DNA from: Phoronis australis
Lineage: Eukaryota; Phoronida; Phoronidae
Length of the DNA: 64,000 nt
Assembly: GCA_002633005.1 (NCBI GenBank)
Contig: NMRA01000156.1
Location: 379,720 to 443,719, forward strand
Direction: 5' to 3'
Both the position numbers and the translations under genes were made by a program. A model generated the notes under the pieces. That model saw only the letters and a list, made by a program, of their open reading frames with translations, was not told where the DNA came from and ran no database searches. Below are positions 45,201 to 57,453 of this stretch, in pieces; within the stretch, counting starts at the first letter, position 1, and every line of letters begins with the position of its first letter.

Positions 45201-47419
45201 GCACTGGAATGTTGATCGAGAACTACAAAGCACTGTTACACAGGAAATGGGGCATACGTGTACAAAAGCAAACTGTTGTAGGTGGCATTAGAAAGCATCT
45301 TGCTTCTCTAGTTCGAGCCGATGCAAAGAAGGTGCAGAATGACTTCATCATCGGCCAATTTTACGAAGTTGATCATAACCAAAGCAAAGTGATATCACAC
45401 ACGATCTATAACGAGTTACCATATCACACGTTTGAACACGCCGTCAACGCCCTCGGCACAATGATACTGCAATCAGTTGTCGACGAAAATATTAGCATAG
45501 AAGTTTATAACCAGCCATTTTGGGAGAGACGGAAAAACGCTGATGTCTCCGGGCGGCAGTCGATGATCATGAAGAATTTATTGGTTGCATCTGGTATTGC
45601 ATTCGGCTTGTGTTTGTTAACGACTTCTTTTCTGGTGTTTCCAATGCGAGAGAGTACAACAGGTTTTAAGCAAATCCAGGTGATCAGCGGCCTAGATACA
45701 TGGTTGTACTGGGGATCGTGTTTTTTCTCGGACCTAATAGTATTTGCACTGAGCTCTGCATTAGTCGTCATAGTCATTGTCTGCACTGAAAGTCATGATT
45801 TTCGCATTGTTCTCACGTACCTGATTCCACTATTTGCAATGTACGGATGGACTGCAACGACATTCTCTTATGTTTGCTCATATCTCAGCAATGACGCAAC
45901 GCAAACTTCGATACGACTTACGCTCATTTATCTAATCCTTCTCGTGATGTCCACTTTTATGAGTAGTGACATTAGTTTTACCTTCTCAAAGAACTCCCTC
46001 AGAGGGGATGATTTCCAAGATTACGGTCGAATTCTTTCATATATCTTTCCAATCTTCAATTTAGTGGAGGCCATGCTACGTTTGAAAACAAACCACATCA
46101 ACAGAGCAATCTGTCTGCCGTTTAATTCTCTGTGTCAATCTGCAAAAGATATGGATATGAACAGAACCGTTATGACTTGCTGTCCTAACGCATGTCCAAA
46201 GGAAGGAAAATGTCTCCGTTTCGTGATAAACGACTTGAGTTTAGAAGAACCTGGTATCGGCCAAAATTTGCTTGCTTTTCTGGGGCACGCACTAATCTAT
46301 ATTTTTATTACATACGCGTTAGAAACAAAACTAGTGAGAAAATGCGCGCAACCTCGAGACGTCCCTCCTTCTCATTCAGATACAGAAGACAGCGACGTAA
46401 AAAAGGAACGCGAACGCCTCAGGGGAGCAAAGGCAGCATCCGAAGTTATCGTCGTGCGGGATCTTGTTAAAGTGTTTGGGAACTTCAAGGCTGTTGATGG
46501 TCTTTCATTCGGTATTTCTCCGAAGGAATGTTTCGGGTTGCTTGGAGTTAACGGCGCGGGAAAGACCACAGCGTTCAAATTGATAACTGATCAATTACTG
46601 CCAACGAGTGGCTCTATAATTCTTAGCAGGTGCACTTTTGGTCTCTGTCCACAATTTGGTGGACTTTTGGATGAACTCACAGTTAAAGAGACTTTAAAAT
46701 TCATGGCACGAATTCGAGGGATCGAGAATCACTAGATTCAACAAGTGGTTAACGACCTGGCTAAAGACCTTTTACTCGACGAGCATATGCTTAAGCGTGT
46801 AGGTCATCTCAGCGGTGGAAACAAACGTAAGGTAAGTACAGCGCTGGCTGTGCTAGGAAATCCATCGCTTATTATTCTTGACGAGCCCACGTGCGGTATT
46901 GACCCTGTTGCCAGAAGACAGTTGTGGAACGTATTGGAGAAGGTGCGACGGAATGGCTCGACACTCATCTTGACGTCGCACAACATGGAGGAGTGCGAAG
47001 CACTGTGCTCTCGTGTGGGCATTATGGTTAACGGAGCTCTTCGTTGTATCGGCACAACACAGCACTTGAAGAATAAGTTCAGCGAGGGCTGCACGATTGT
47101 CGCGAGGCTGGCCGAGTGTGAATCGTCAACGGACTACGTCGCTAAGCTCGTGTCCATTCTCGCAGCGGAGTATCCAAGCGGGATTCTCAAAAGTTCTGAA
47201 AACAACGTCGTGGTCTACCAATTACCCGGTGACACTGCCAATTGGGCAAGCGTCTTCAAGTTCATGGAGCAATCACTTGAAACATGCCACATCGACGACT
47301 ACTCCGTCAGTCAGACCACCCTTGACCAGGTGTTCAACTATTTTGCATTGTCCCAAACACAGCCAGTACTCTTGCCCTCAAGCTGTAAGGATGTGCTTTG
47401 TGGCTGTTACTCTTATTAA
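42236..47419 (+). CDS. ABCA-subfamily ABC transporter, intronless, one internal TAG
   Basis: An open frame of 1499 codons runs to TAG at 46733, and the same frame continues for 227 codons to TAA at 47417-47419. The total of about 1727 codons is typical for ABCA3-like lipid exporters. Order: membrane helix 1 (about residues 20-42), large outer loop, helices (about 258-460), NBD1 with Walker A GHNGAGKT (549-556), LSGGMKRKLS (648), VVILDEPSAGID (668) and TTHYMEEAD; ABCA-type TTLEDVF; second membrane half; NBD2 Walker A GVNGAGKT (1437-1444). The TAG falls between the NBD2 Q-loop region and its LSGGNKRKVS (1525), LIILDEP and TSHNMEE. The protein would end without the NBD2 signature and so be inactive unless TAG is an error or is read through. 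Lack of introns over 5.2 kb is unusual for ABCA and suggests a retrocopy. ATG 42236 gives the usual N-terminus. Confidence 0.9.
46733..46735 (+). other. In-frame TAG within ABCA NBD2
   Basis: The codon lies in GIENH-TAG-IQQVVNDLA. The paralogous fragment reads GIDKHSI at the matching place (63202-63213), with TCG instead of TAG: one C-to-A change explains it. Everything downstream stays in frame for 227 codons with intact motifs, so the lesion is recent or a base-call error. Confidence 0.85.
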
Positions 47420-47916
47420 AGAGGAATTGGTATTACCACAAACCTCACGTTATATTCGTTTCTAAAGACGTTTCAAGTTATTTTTCGGATGGATTTAACT
47501 ATTTATTCACGTCTCCTATCGCTTTGCCTAGCGTTATTTTAGTTTAAATCCCGAGTCAGTGGAATTTGGATCTTATTATTTGCCACCTAGGACCAGTTTC
47601 ACATAACTTTCCGTTTCTAAACTCAGATCGCAAGTTAAGATCAAATTGTCTTAGCTTCGTCTTATGAAATTTCTTAAGGTCTAACTCAAGACTGTAATCG
47701 GTCTAATTCATAAGACCGAAGTTTAGCCTGATACGGAGTAGAGTTAATGGCCAAATTTTACGACTACCATGACTGTGACCTGTTGAGAAGCAAATTTCGT
47801 TGATATTTTTTCACAATCTCGTGCCTCTAAATAGCGTCATATTGAAGAGCGCCTTCTTAGAATTAGAGAACCGACAATCTTACTTTAACTCATAGACGCA
47901 ATGCAGTGCGAATTAC

Positions 47917-48104
47917 GTGCACATGTTTCTATACCGCCATCAACTTATAATGTATGCTAAATTGTTTGGCGGAAATTTGCAAATCATGGGCATGCAAGTA
48001 AACTTGAAGAAAACCAAGGTGATCGTTTTCAAAAATGGCGGTCGTGCAGCTTCTAAATTTGAATCTCTTATCAGAACTCCAGTTACACTGCTTCTAAAAT
48101 TCTA
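47917..48104 (+). mobile_element. LINE RT fragment (+ strand)
   Basis: The + frame holds GMQVNLKKTKVIVFKNGGRA, the segment just after RT motif C in CR1/Jockey/RTE-like elements (consensus G..VN..KTKV.VF..GG). Upstream frames are broken. It faces away from the larger minus-strand LINE that follows. Confidence 0.75.
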
Positions 48105-49019
48105 ACATTCTGTAAATAAATCCCAATTTAGAGTTTCAAGACCAAGATTCTTCTTGTCAGAGCACGAACATGGGACTTCAGCACTGGTATTTAATTAGAG
48201 GGCGCTGCGGTCGAAAAGAACAAAACGTCCGGTATTACAAATGTTGTGGCCGACAGACGCCGCGTGTTTGAAGACCTGGTTAAGAAAATGGTCGAACTGT
48301 TTCGTTTTTGAAACCCTTAAAGACTTGTAGAATGAAACGCGTATATTGTTCTCTGTCATGTCGTTTAAAAATATCCTCAAGGTAATTCAGTCGTGTTATT
48401 GGTTTTTAGTGCCAGAACCGTCTTCAGCTGAATTCCCGCGTTTACGGAGTTTTTGCTACAAATAGTATTTGTGTGTTTCTAAATTCAGCATCGAACGAAT
48501 CGACTAATAAACATAAGCTCAAGTATTTAACCGACAAAAATGAATTTGTAACAACATTTAACAATAAATATTTGTGTAATTTACACAACTTTGTTCCTGT
48601 AGGAAGGGCCAAAGCTAGGTAACATTCAAATATCATTTGCAAATTCGGAGTGTCAAAAACTTGCTATCACTATTGCAACAAATCAAAACTACATTTTGAC
48701 ACAACTTCTAAACATACTTACGATTATGAAAGTAGGCGTGTACATCAACTCCTAATGTCCAATTCTCTCCTGCAGTGTCTGACCGTGCTCAAGCTAAACA
48801 AAACGGATAGGTTGTAAATGTCACAAATACATACACAAAACGTACCAAGAGTGGCGTAGATAAAGAAGTATCCCACGAGACATTATTCCGCGTATCGATC
48901 GCGACCGAAATTTGTAAGTATTTGTATTGGTGTATTAAAGTGACAAGTACAATTTATTCAAACAGTTACAGGTGTAAAATTCGTAAAAAAATAGTACCCA
49001 ACCCAGTTGGTCTTAGTAA

Positions 49020-51990
49020 TCACTTTAAGCTCACAAATAAGATGTACCATAAAGGTGACGGTTCAAAAGCAGATTTGATATAGTTGGCGAATTGCCTAGG
49101 AAAATACTGAAACCGCAGTTTTAACGGTTTTAATCTTCTGAAATCTGAAAAGTTCGGGACTTGAGGTGAAATATTATGCCCTTTAATAGACCTTCGCGAG
49201 TCATAGAGAGAACAATGAAACAAAAATATAGCTCGTCCACAACAGAGCCAGAATCACAACACAAGCACAGTCTTTCACTTAAAGGAATGTTTACATAACG
49301 ACTAGTCTCTAAGTGCAATGGGAGATTGCCTGCTCTAAACTGAGCCAAAAGAGATCGCTCGGAACGAGACAAATTAAGCTTCAAATACGGTTCAGTTAAA
49401 AACTCATGCATAAATAAAACGTAGGTTCTTAACTTGGGTTTTGTTAAACAGGCTCAGCCCAAACATGTTTCGAGTATTCAAATACAATTTGTTTCTAACA
49501 TCTACATGCACTATATTACAAGTAGTCAAATTTTGAAAACAGGATTGCATGCCAATTATGTTTACCAGATTTTTGATACGGTCTAACCAACCATTTCTAC
49601 CAACTGGGTACTTCCGTAGCTGTACCATTTTCATTAACCTGTCACCACCTGTGGTCACAAAATTGTTCCACAATTTAAATCTGCTTCCGTCGAGTCCCAC
49701 CCCACGAGTGGCTGTAAATCGGTTGACGCCTAGATAAAAACGCATAGCTCTGTTTATAATATTTTCGTCACTACCAAAACACTTGTCGCCCCAAACAGAT
49801 GTGACCCGTAATCCAAAACTGGTGCCACTCACATATTAAATAATGTTTCCTACATTCTTGTTAACACGGAATGTTGAGCATATTTTACCTAACGATCTAC
49901 GATCTACATATGATAAAATGTCAACCTGACGGACACCATTTTCAGGAGTGCCATTTAATTATATTCATTTCAACGGACTTCAGCGGTAAACCACACGAAT
50001 TGCATCATACATTTTACGATTAATATCATTTTGCAACAATTTATAAAACAGAAGTTCGTGGTTTGTCCAGTCAAAAGCTTTTTTCATGTTCACAACTGCA
50101 ACAAATGCAGAAAGGTTAGACGATTTTCTTGTTTGAATAATTGATAACAGGACATATGTAAGTGATCAATACCGGACCGTTGGCTTCGAAAACCATTTTG
50201 TTCGTCAACTAAAATATTGTTCTGCTTACAGAAACCCACAATTCTATTATTCAACACAATACTGAAAAGTTTATAAATATTTGAAAGAAGACTAATCCCA
50301 CGATAGTTCAAAGATATTTTTGGGTCGTCTGTAGAATTCCTAGGTATCGGGCTTATAACTGCCTTAAGCCAATCAGAAGGCATTAGACCACGTTTAAAGA
50401 TTCCTTAAACAACTGGGTTAGAAAAACAACAATAGTTTCGAATCCTAACACTTCAGATGGTATACAGTCATAGCCGACGGATTTGTTAATGTTTGTCTTC
50501 TTAACAACATTTCTAACCTCATCAATAGAGATTTCACAATTTGAGCCATGATTAGTTATATCAGAACAATCATGTTTTAGCTGCTTGCGCAAATTCAAGG
50601 TTTCCAAAAAAGTTCATCATCAAATAGTGCCTATTCAAAACTGCATCTAAATAATTGTTCGTAATCATTTTCAATCTATGTAAAACAAAATTCCTATCAG
50701 AGTTTATTTTATTATTTGAATCCAAGACTTCCAGGGGAAATCACAAAACAGTTTTGGTCCAAGTTTTTCAATATATGCCCAGAAGTCCTTAGAATTTTCA
50801 GTAATCAGATTCTCAATTTCAATATGAACCCTCAACTGGTGTCAACGTTCCGCGCATTTACGTTTTTTGCCAAGTTTATATTGAGCAGACAGAAATAATT
50901 GTTTGTAATGTGACTATTTCCCGCGTCCTCTTTGACTTCTTGAAAGTTGTTTCTCAATGTACTTTAAATTTTTCCACAAATCGTTAAGTTCCGAATTCCA
51001 ATAAGGCTGATTCCCTTTAAAATAGTTTCTTAGTTTACGACTCGGATAATAATCCTTGAAATCCAGCAAGGAGTCCATTTCCTTAAAAAATAGGTCAACA
51101 AGTGATTGATACACTATAACAAGTCCGTTCTGATGTTGATAGGATAATAATAATGAATAAATTAAAGAAAAAAATTCTTCATTAATTGTCACGGTATTAT
51201 TTAATTCTGCCGGGATATAGGAGGTGTCATGTCTGCGTTTTTTCGACAGAGTTTTTGAATCTAAAGGTCTGACGATACCATGTAAACACAGACCATGCGA
51301 AATTACCTTAAGACAAAAACAGATTGATCAGGTGCTTTACACCTTGGCCCACACAATGCGTGGATATCTAACATATCAATAATATTAGAAGTCTTAATAA
51401 CAAAAAATTATTTTGGTCAGTTAAAATATAATCTGCAACAGCATTTCCTCTACATAAGACAGGGGTAAGGTGTCAAATTCTGGAGTATTTTTGTTATTAA
51501 CTTTAGCCAATTCACAAAGACAATTAAAAATGACGGAATCGAATTGTCCAAAAGTGTATGATCGGTCTAGGGCCTACTTCGTCAATAATATGAATGGAAT
51601 CTAGTTTGTTGCCCGGTCTTGCGTTAAAGTCGCGTGTATAAATTACAAAACAATTTTCAGACATAATATTTGTAAACTTTAAGCCTAGAATGCCACAATC
51701 AAAGGACTTATCAATAGCACTTCTATCAAATTTATCAAACATACTGTGTCTTATAAACATACCAGCAGATTTTCACAGTTTCAACCGATAAATCGGTGTC
51801 CTTCAACTTGAATGATGTCGCTAGAACATTGTCAGAATAAATATTGATTAAGTTATTAGTAAGAATAGATCCATTTTAAGTTGCCCAAAATTTGTGCATA
51901 TGTACTTTTAAATCATGGGGTCAGACTTGTTGACATGTATTTTAACGTCAAAATCTATTTTTAGATGGTGTTTACAACTTTGGGTTCTGG
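49020..51990 (-). mobile_element. Degenerate APE-type LINE, endonuclease to 3' end
   Basis: Reading the minus strand from 51990 down: endonuclease remnants (FDCGILGLKFTNI and TRDFNARPGNKLDSI, 51524-51760), linker (NQPYWNSELNDLWKNLKYIE, 50914-51192), RT fingers (NINKSVGYDCIPSEVL, 50383-50607), SLNYRGISLLSNIYKLFS and LVDEQNGFRSQRSGIDHL (50090-50383), motif A region (KKAFDWTNHELLFYKLL), GVRQVDILS near 49910, then the C-terminal part (INRAMRFYLGVNRF; RSLLAQFRAGNLPLHLET; LCLCCDSGSVVDEL). In motif A the usual Asp is Asn, and motif C (YADD) is missing by deletion after GVRQ. Many frameshifts: dead copy. Confidence 0.85.
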
Positions 51991-52038
51991 GGTCAAAGTA
52001 CTCTAGAGATTCTAGAATATTCTGAGAACAAATTGTAA

Positions 52039-52660
52039 NNNNNNNNNNNNNNNNNNNNNNNNNNNNNNNNNNNNNNNNNNNNNNNNNNNNNNNNNNNNNN
52101 NNNNNNNNNNNNNNNNNNNNNNNNNNNNNNNNNNNNNNNNNNNNNNNNNNNNNNNNNNNNNNNNNNNNNNNNNNNNNNNNNNNNNNNNNNNNNNNNNNNN
52201 NNNNNNNNNNNNNNNNNNNNNNNNNNNNNNNNNNNNNNNNNNNNNNNNNNNNNNNNNNNNNNNNNNNNNNNNNNNNNNNNNNNNNNNNNNNNNNNNNNNN
52301 NNNNNNNNNNNNNNNNNNNNNNNNNNNNNNNNNNNNNNNNNNNNNNNNNNNNNNNNNNNNNNNNNNNNNNNNNNNNNNNNNNNNNNNNNNNNNNNNNNNN
52401 NNNNNNNNNNNNNNNNNNNNNNNNNNNNNNNNNNNNNNNNNNNNNNNNNNNNNNNNNNNNNNNNNNNNNNNNNNNNNNNNNNNNNNNNNNNNNNNNNNNN
52501 NNNNNNNNNNNNNNNNNNNNNNNNNNNNNNNNNNNNNNNNNNNNNNNNNNNNNNNNNNNNNNNNNNNNNNNNNNNNNNNNNNNNNNNNNNNNNNNNNNNN
52601 NNNNNNNNNNNNNNNNNNNNNNNNNNNNNNNNNNNNNNNNNNNNNNNNNNNNNNNNNNNN
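52039..52660. other. Assembly gap (622 N)
   Basis: This run of N lies between the LINE and the repeat block. A 228-codon frame spanning it is an artefact. Confidence 1.
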
Positions 52661-52669
52661 ATTTTAAGC

Positions 52670-53855
52670 ATCTTTAGGAGAATTATTGCAAAGCCCATAG
52701 AAAATGTGTTTAACGCTGAGAATCACAGTTGTCTAACGGTTGACACATCAGAATACTTGCTGATTGAAAAGGTCAAATTTTCAGAAGAAAAATGCACCTA
52801 ATGACCCCATGTTTGCACTAAATGACCTGAAACTTTGCATTCCGATTTGATTTACCTGTGGCAATCAGACCTGTCGATATGAAGTGTCTAGTTCAAAATT
52901 TTAATTTGCACCTAATGACCTTTGACCTATTTCACCTGATTGGATGACCCGATTACTTAGAAAAGTAATTTTTTAAATTGTCATATTGACATATACCTGT
53001 GCACCGAATTTGAAAAAGATAGCTTTAAAACTGAAGGAGGAGTAGCATTTAAAAAATGATATGACCTTTGCACCAAATTTTCCCTTCCGGTGCAATATGG
53101 AATATGATTATTTAACCAATCAAAATTTATATACTGTCGAAAGTCATATGCTGAATTTAAAGACCGTACCTGCACCCAATTTGGAGTTATTAAGCCTCAA
53201 AGTTGGTCGGAAGAAGAATAAGAAGAACTAGAAAGGTTATTGTCACGGCGTGACAATAACGGACTCTGCGCGTGCATATTAAAGGAATTGTTATGGGAAG
53301 TTACTGACAGCAACCCGGTTACCAATATGAAAATGAATTCTTTAAAATTGTAGGAGAAATTACATGTTAATATTTTGATGACCTTTCCACTAACTGATCT
53401 CTTCCCGTGCATTATGAACCCCGATGAGGGAATAATTGTAAAACCAATTTAAAGTGTGGTTAATGCTAAGAATCACATATGTTTTACTTTAAGCACGTAA
53501 GAATACAACATGAATGAATTGGTCAAACTTTCAGAACAAAATTGCACCTAATGACCCCATGGGTGCACCAAATGACCCCAAAAATTGAAAATTCAAACTC
53601 AATCACATTCAGTAAACAGATATGTAATTTTGAAGTCTCTAGCTCAAAATTTTAATTTTGCACCCAATGACCTTTGACCTATTTTTTGTGATTGGTTAGG
53701 CCTACTGCGTAATTAAGTAGGTTGTTCAATTGGCATGTTGACTTACATTAGTGTGCTGAAATTGAAAAGAATTCCTTGCACCTAATGACCTATTAAGCCT
53801 CAAAGTTGGTCGGAAGAAGAATAAGAAGAAGAATAAGAAGAATAAGAATAAAATT
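52670..53855 (+). repeat. Two units of a dispersed repeat ending in (AAGAAT)-rich tails
   Basis: Unit 1 (52670-53230) and unit 2 (53430-53855) share AATTGCACCTAATGACCCCA-like blocks, ACC..TTTGACCTATTT and the end TTAAGCCTCAAAGTTGGTCG, which runs into GAAGAAGAATAAGAAGAA. A tail of simple A-rich repeats is usual at the 3' end of RTE-type LINEs and their SINEs. No RT coding remains. Related pieces lie at 26094-26585 in the other direction. Confidence 0.7.
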
Positions 53856-54159
53856 GAAGAAAACCCAGGAACAACAATTAGTAATTAGTAAATTGCTAGT
53901 TTTCATAAAACACTATTATAGCTTTTGGTAGGTTGTGGGGCTGTGAGCAAGTCGCGTAATGCGAACACGTACTGTGCGTCTCACCGGCAGAATGCGGTGT
54001 TACTTTGGTTTTATGACTTTTACTGTTTCTGACACCACTGCTCAAAACAAAGGCAATTTGTTATTTACGGTGGCCGGGACTACCGCAGCGGTCTCAGCTA
54101 CGATGCCTACTTATCCGAACTGGAAAGCGGGAGGTAGGGGTTGGTAAAAACGAAGAACC

Positions 54160-54525
54160 AATGTCTTGCTCGGGCAGCTACAAGCTAAGTGACTTGCTTA
54201 GTGCTTCACAAAGTCCAGTTTGAGGAACTGATATGTTCATTTATTTTACTTTCCGAAAAATCTACTGAAATGTTCATGATACCTCTAATAGTGAGTGAAA
54301 CATTCCAAGTTGGCCAAAAATGTCTGCTTACGCTGCTTAGTACAATCTAAAAACTAAAGGTTTTAAAGGATAGTTGAACAAATTACGCTTGATTCCCTCC
54401 TTACCTACAGATGGGCTTTGCCAACAGAAGGTGAATACATTTTCGTAGACATTTTATGAAATTATTTTTGCGGAATCTCTATGCATTCTGACCAGGCCCG
54501 TAGGAATCATTGAAAGGTTACAGAA
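54160..54525 (+). repeat. Large dispersed repeat, copy B, part 1
   Basis: It matches 14880-15290 (AGTGAAACATTCCAA.TTGGCC, AGGTTTTAAAGGATAGTT). The match stops just before the left arm of the inverted-repeat element. Confidence 0.8.
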
Positions 54526-54529
54526 AAAT

Positions 54530-55200
54530 TCATAAACATTGAGCTGGATCAATCCAAGAGGTAACTGCATGAAACTAGTTGCAAAATATTCACCGTGAGC
54601 CCAGGTATCACGAATGAACACTGCCAGACAAATCTAGTGGTGGGTTAGCCACGTCAGACACGCCTAAAGAATACCCGAGTTGAGATAGGTCAACCCACCA
54701 GGTAACCGTTTGAGAACAATTGCACCATGATGTTCAGCATCACTGTACATGGCACAACAGTACGATGCCAGACACTTTCACTGGTAAGGTGCTCCTAACA
54801 GACGATTATTAAATAGGTTAAAAATTGAGCTAAGTCAACCTAAAAGGTAACCGCATGAAACCAGTTGCAAAATAATGACCATAAGCCTAAACAGTGCCAC
54901 ACAAATTTAGTGGTGTGTTAGCACCAAGAGACACGCCCAAATACCTGAGTTGAGCTAGATCATCCCACGAGAAGTAACCGCACGAAACCAATTGCAAAAT
55001 ATTCACTGTAAGCCCAGATATCAAGAATAAACAGGGCCAGACAAAACTAGTGGTGAGTTCGCCCCGCCAAACACATCCAAATAACGGTTTGAAACAAATT
55101 GCACGATGATCACCACCACTGCACATGGCACAACTTACAGTAAGATGCCAGACAATTTCAGCGGTGGGTTGCCCACTTCAGACAAATTATAGAGAGTCGC
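54530..55200 (+). repeat. Left arm: about 290-bp tandem units
   Basis: Unit starts near 54540 and 54828 (ATTGAGCT, then AAGGTAAC.GCATGAAAC and GTTGCAAAATA). Each unit holds GCCAGACA.A.CTAGTGGTG, AGACACGCC and CATGGCACAAC. Confidence 0.85.
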
Positions 55201-55789
55201 AACAAAATTCATGATAAGACCATTCACACTGAATATACATTGAGGAACCAGGAACTTCGATTTTATATAAATCCAGTGAGTACGTACGACATTGGTCGCC
55301 ACACAAGGCTTGAGATTTTTGTCCTCAAGTTTACGTCAGGGCCTGAAAACCAGAAATGTCGTGCCTAAGGTTGGATCGACCTCACAAGTCTATGCGACAA
55401 CAGTGGAATACTCCACAGGAGTCACTATTAGAAAGAAAACCTAAAATCCCGTTTTGTTTGCACAAATCTCGATTTTTCGTAGTCCCATTTTACCAGTATA
55501 AACTATTTCCCTCGTTTCCGAACGAATATTACCCAAATCCACTTCTTGATTTGATGGAACTGCTAAAACGAGGAATGATCGAAATACCGTCTTTTGCTGT
55601 CATCTATGTTATATATGCGCGACAACTACCTTCATTTCACAGTGATTAGAGACAAATTTGGCAAAACTGCTCAGTTTTAGGGGGACCTACATCCTTCTCA
55701 TAAACTGCGCCTACAGAGAACTCCAGTGATGCGTCAAGACTAATGACGTCAGTGGTTATACATGTATCAACATTTTCCCGACAATGCTA

Positions 55790-57320
55790 GATGTATTCTT
55801 TGCCCTGCGCCAGCTGGGCAACATTGCTTTACCCAAAGTTGAAATTCCCAGATCCAATATTACGTGAGGTCCGGAAAAATTGCGCGTTTCCAGTGCGACG
55901 TACGAGGAAGAACTTCAGTAGATCAGCTGTTGACCCCTCTTTGGATCAGTCCGTTAACCGGGATGCAGCATCGAGCATGATAGGGATAGTGGCTTTCCGC
56001 AACTCTGAGAATGCAATGCGTCGATGTTCCCTTTCTGTGACACAAAGGGGAATGGCTGTAACTGAACTTAAATCATTTGTAAGACTTGAAATCGGGTAGA
56101 ATGCAAAGACCCAGTGCAGTCCTTCAAGAATCAAAAGTAAAACGAACAAATGGCATCACTCAGTGTGAAAATAGACAATTTCCGTTTGCGGATGATGCTC
56201 CACCTGGTCTGGTTAACATCGTAACTGTCCAAGCAGCATCCCAAGCAATGGAAGACTCTCTGATCAATGCGATGATCCGAGGCCATGACGCGAGAAAAAA
56301 TTCCAGCACGAATGGGAAAAGGACACCGATAGGTTTCTGTGACCAGTGAAACGTACAGCTGTCCAAAATTTCGCTGCTGAAGAAGAAAACCAAATCATCG
56401 GCCGCACAGAGAAACAAGACAACTGCAGAAAGCCTCAGAGATTTATTCATACCCGTATTCGCAGCTGTAGCAGAGAGGGCAGACTTCGACCTTCGAACAC
56501 TTCTCACATCCAGTCACACCTTATCCGTTATCACTTGCTCACTGCGATGGAGCGCTTGTCAAATCCGAAAAAATGTCTGATTTTTTGAAAAAACTTGAAT
56601 TGTTCCAGACAAAACCTGTAACAGATCACTGCAGACTTTCTACGGGGCTACTTGAAGGTTTTTGGTGGCGGTCTTTTACAGTCAGTCATCTCACAGACGA
56701 AAATAGGCACAACTTACGGATCTGTTGCACGATCGGTGTTATCAGAGGTCTGATCGGGGACAAGTGTTTTGGAAACTCAGTCAAGGACATTAAACGGAAA
56801 CAACGCGACGCACTTAATTCCATGCATACCATAACAGGGCCTGATCAAACTATGCGACAGAGCTCACAGACACTTCTTAGCAACATTGCGTTCAAGAATG
56901 AACTGGCATAACTATGTTTTTTTTTTCATTTCCCACGTCGGTCACTGCTACCAGTTCTTTCCCAAAGATAACCAGAACACCATGGCGTTAAAACCTGTCC
57001 ATCTCCAAGGTGACCTCGAGTAAGGGGACACGTTGATTGCGTTCCACGTTGCAAACATCCCTGTTGGCTATGTGATAGTCAGGGCTTCAGATACAGTTGT
57101 TTCAGTAATCTTGAGTGGTACACTATGACAGCAGCAGCGAGAAATACGATCCACGACCAACGTTGTCATGGACTGTGGGATGAGAAATAGCAGGAGAGAA
57201 ATCAAAACTTACAACATAGCAAACGTTCTGTAAGAGCACGAATACAGACTTGCCAGAGCAATGTCTGGATACCATGCCGTCACTGGACGTGGCTACACAT
57301 CTGGTAGTTGCACTATTGAC
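55790..57320 (+). pseudogene. Decayed N-terminal and middle parts of an uncharacterised multi-copy invertebrate protein
   Basis: Frames in order: RKNFSRSAVDPSLDQSVNRD and NAMRRCSLSVTQRGMAVTEL (55870-56095); PFADDAPPGLVNI and ASQAMEDSLINAMIRGHDA (56180-56330); ESLRDLFIPVFAAVAERADF (about 56430-56500, other frame); TLLSNIAFKNELA (to 56911); GDTLIAFHVANIPVGYVIVR and ASDTVVSVIL (57030-57110); NVVMDCGMRN and LARAMSGYHAVTGRGYTSG (57160-57300). I recall this order from long uncharacterised proteins that are abundant in corals, molluscs and deuterostome invertebrates; in those the ADTR...DTDV part resembles the acidic core of PIN/FEN-like nucleases. Here a stop precedes GDT and DTDV is DTVV. Multiple stops and frameshifts: dead. 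Confidence 0.6.
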
Positions 57321-57453
57321 GAGAATTGAATGAATTTAATTAGCTGAGATTACGTTTGCCATGAAGTCTAGCTAACGTGTTATGATTGCTTCCTTTAAAT
57401 TAAAAATGTTTCTATTATGAATTACTCTTATACTTTATTCGTTGTTTTTCAAG

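Noticed and set aside
46733-46735. Selenocysteine-type or programmed recoding at the ABCA stop
   Set aside because: The codon is TAG, not TGA, and the paralogous fragment has Ser TCG; mutation or error is simpler.
47583-47740. Second copy of the MITE seen at 11142 (GGACCAGTTTCA..., CTTATGAAATTTCTTAAG)
   Set aside because: Some motif likeness to one end only; the inverted partner is not clear.
52012-52698. 228-codon minus-strand frame
   Set aside because: It spans the second N gap.
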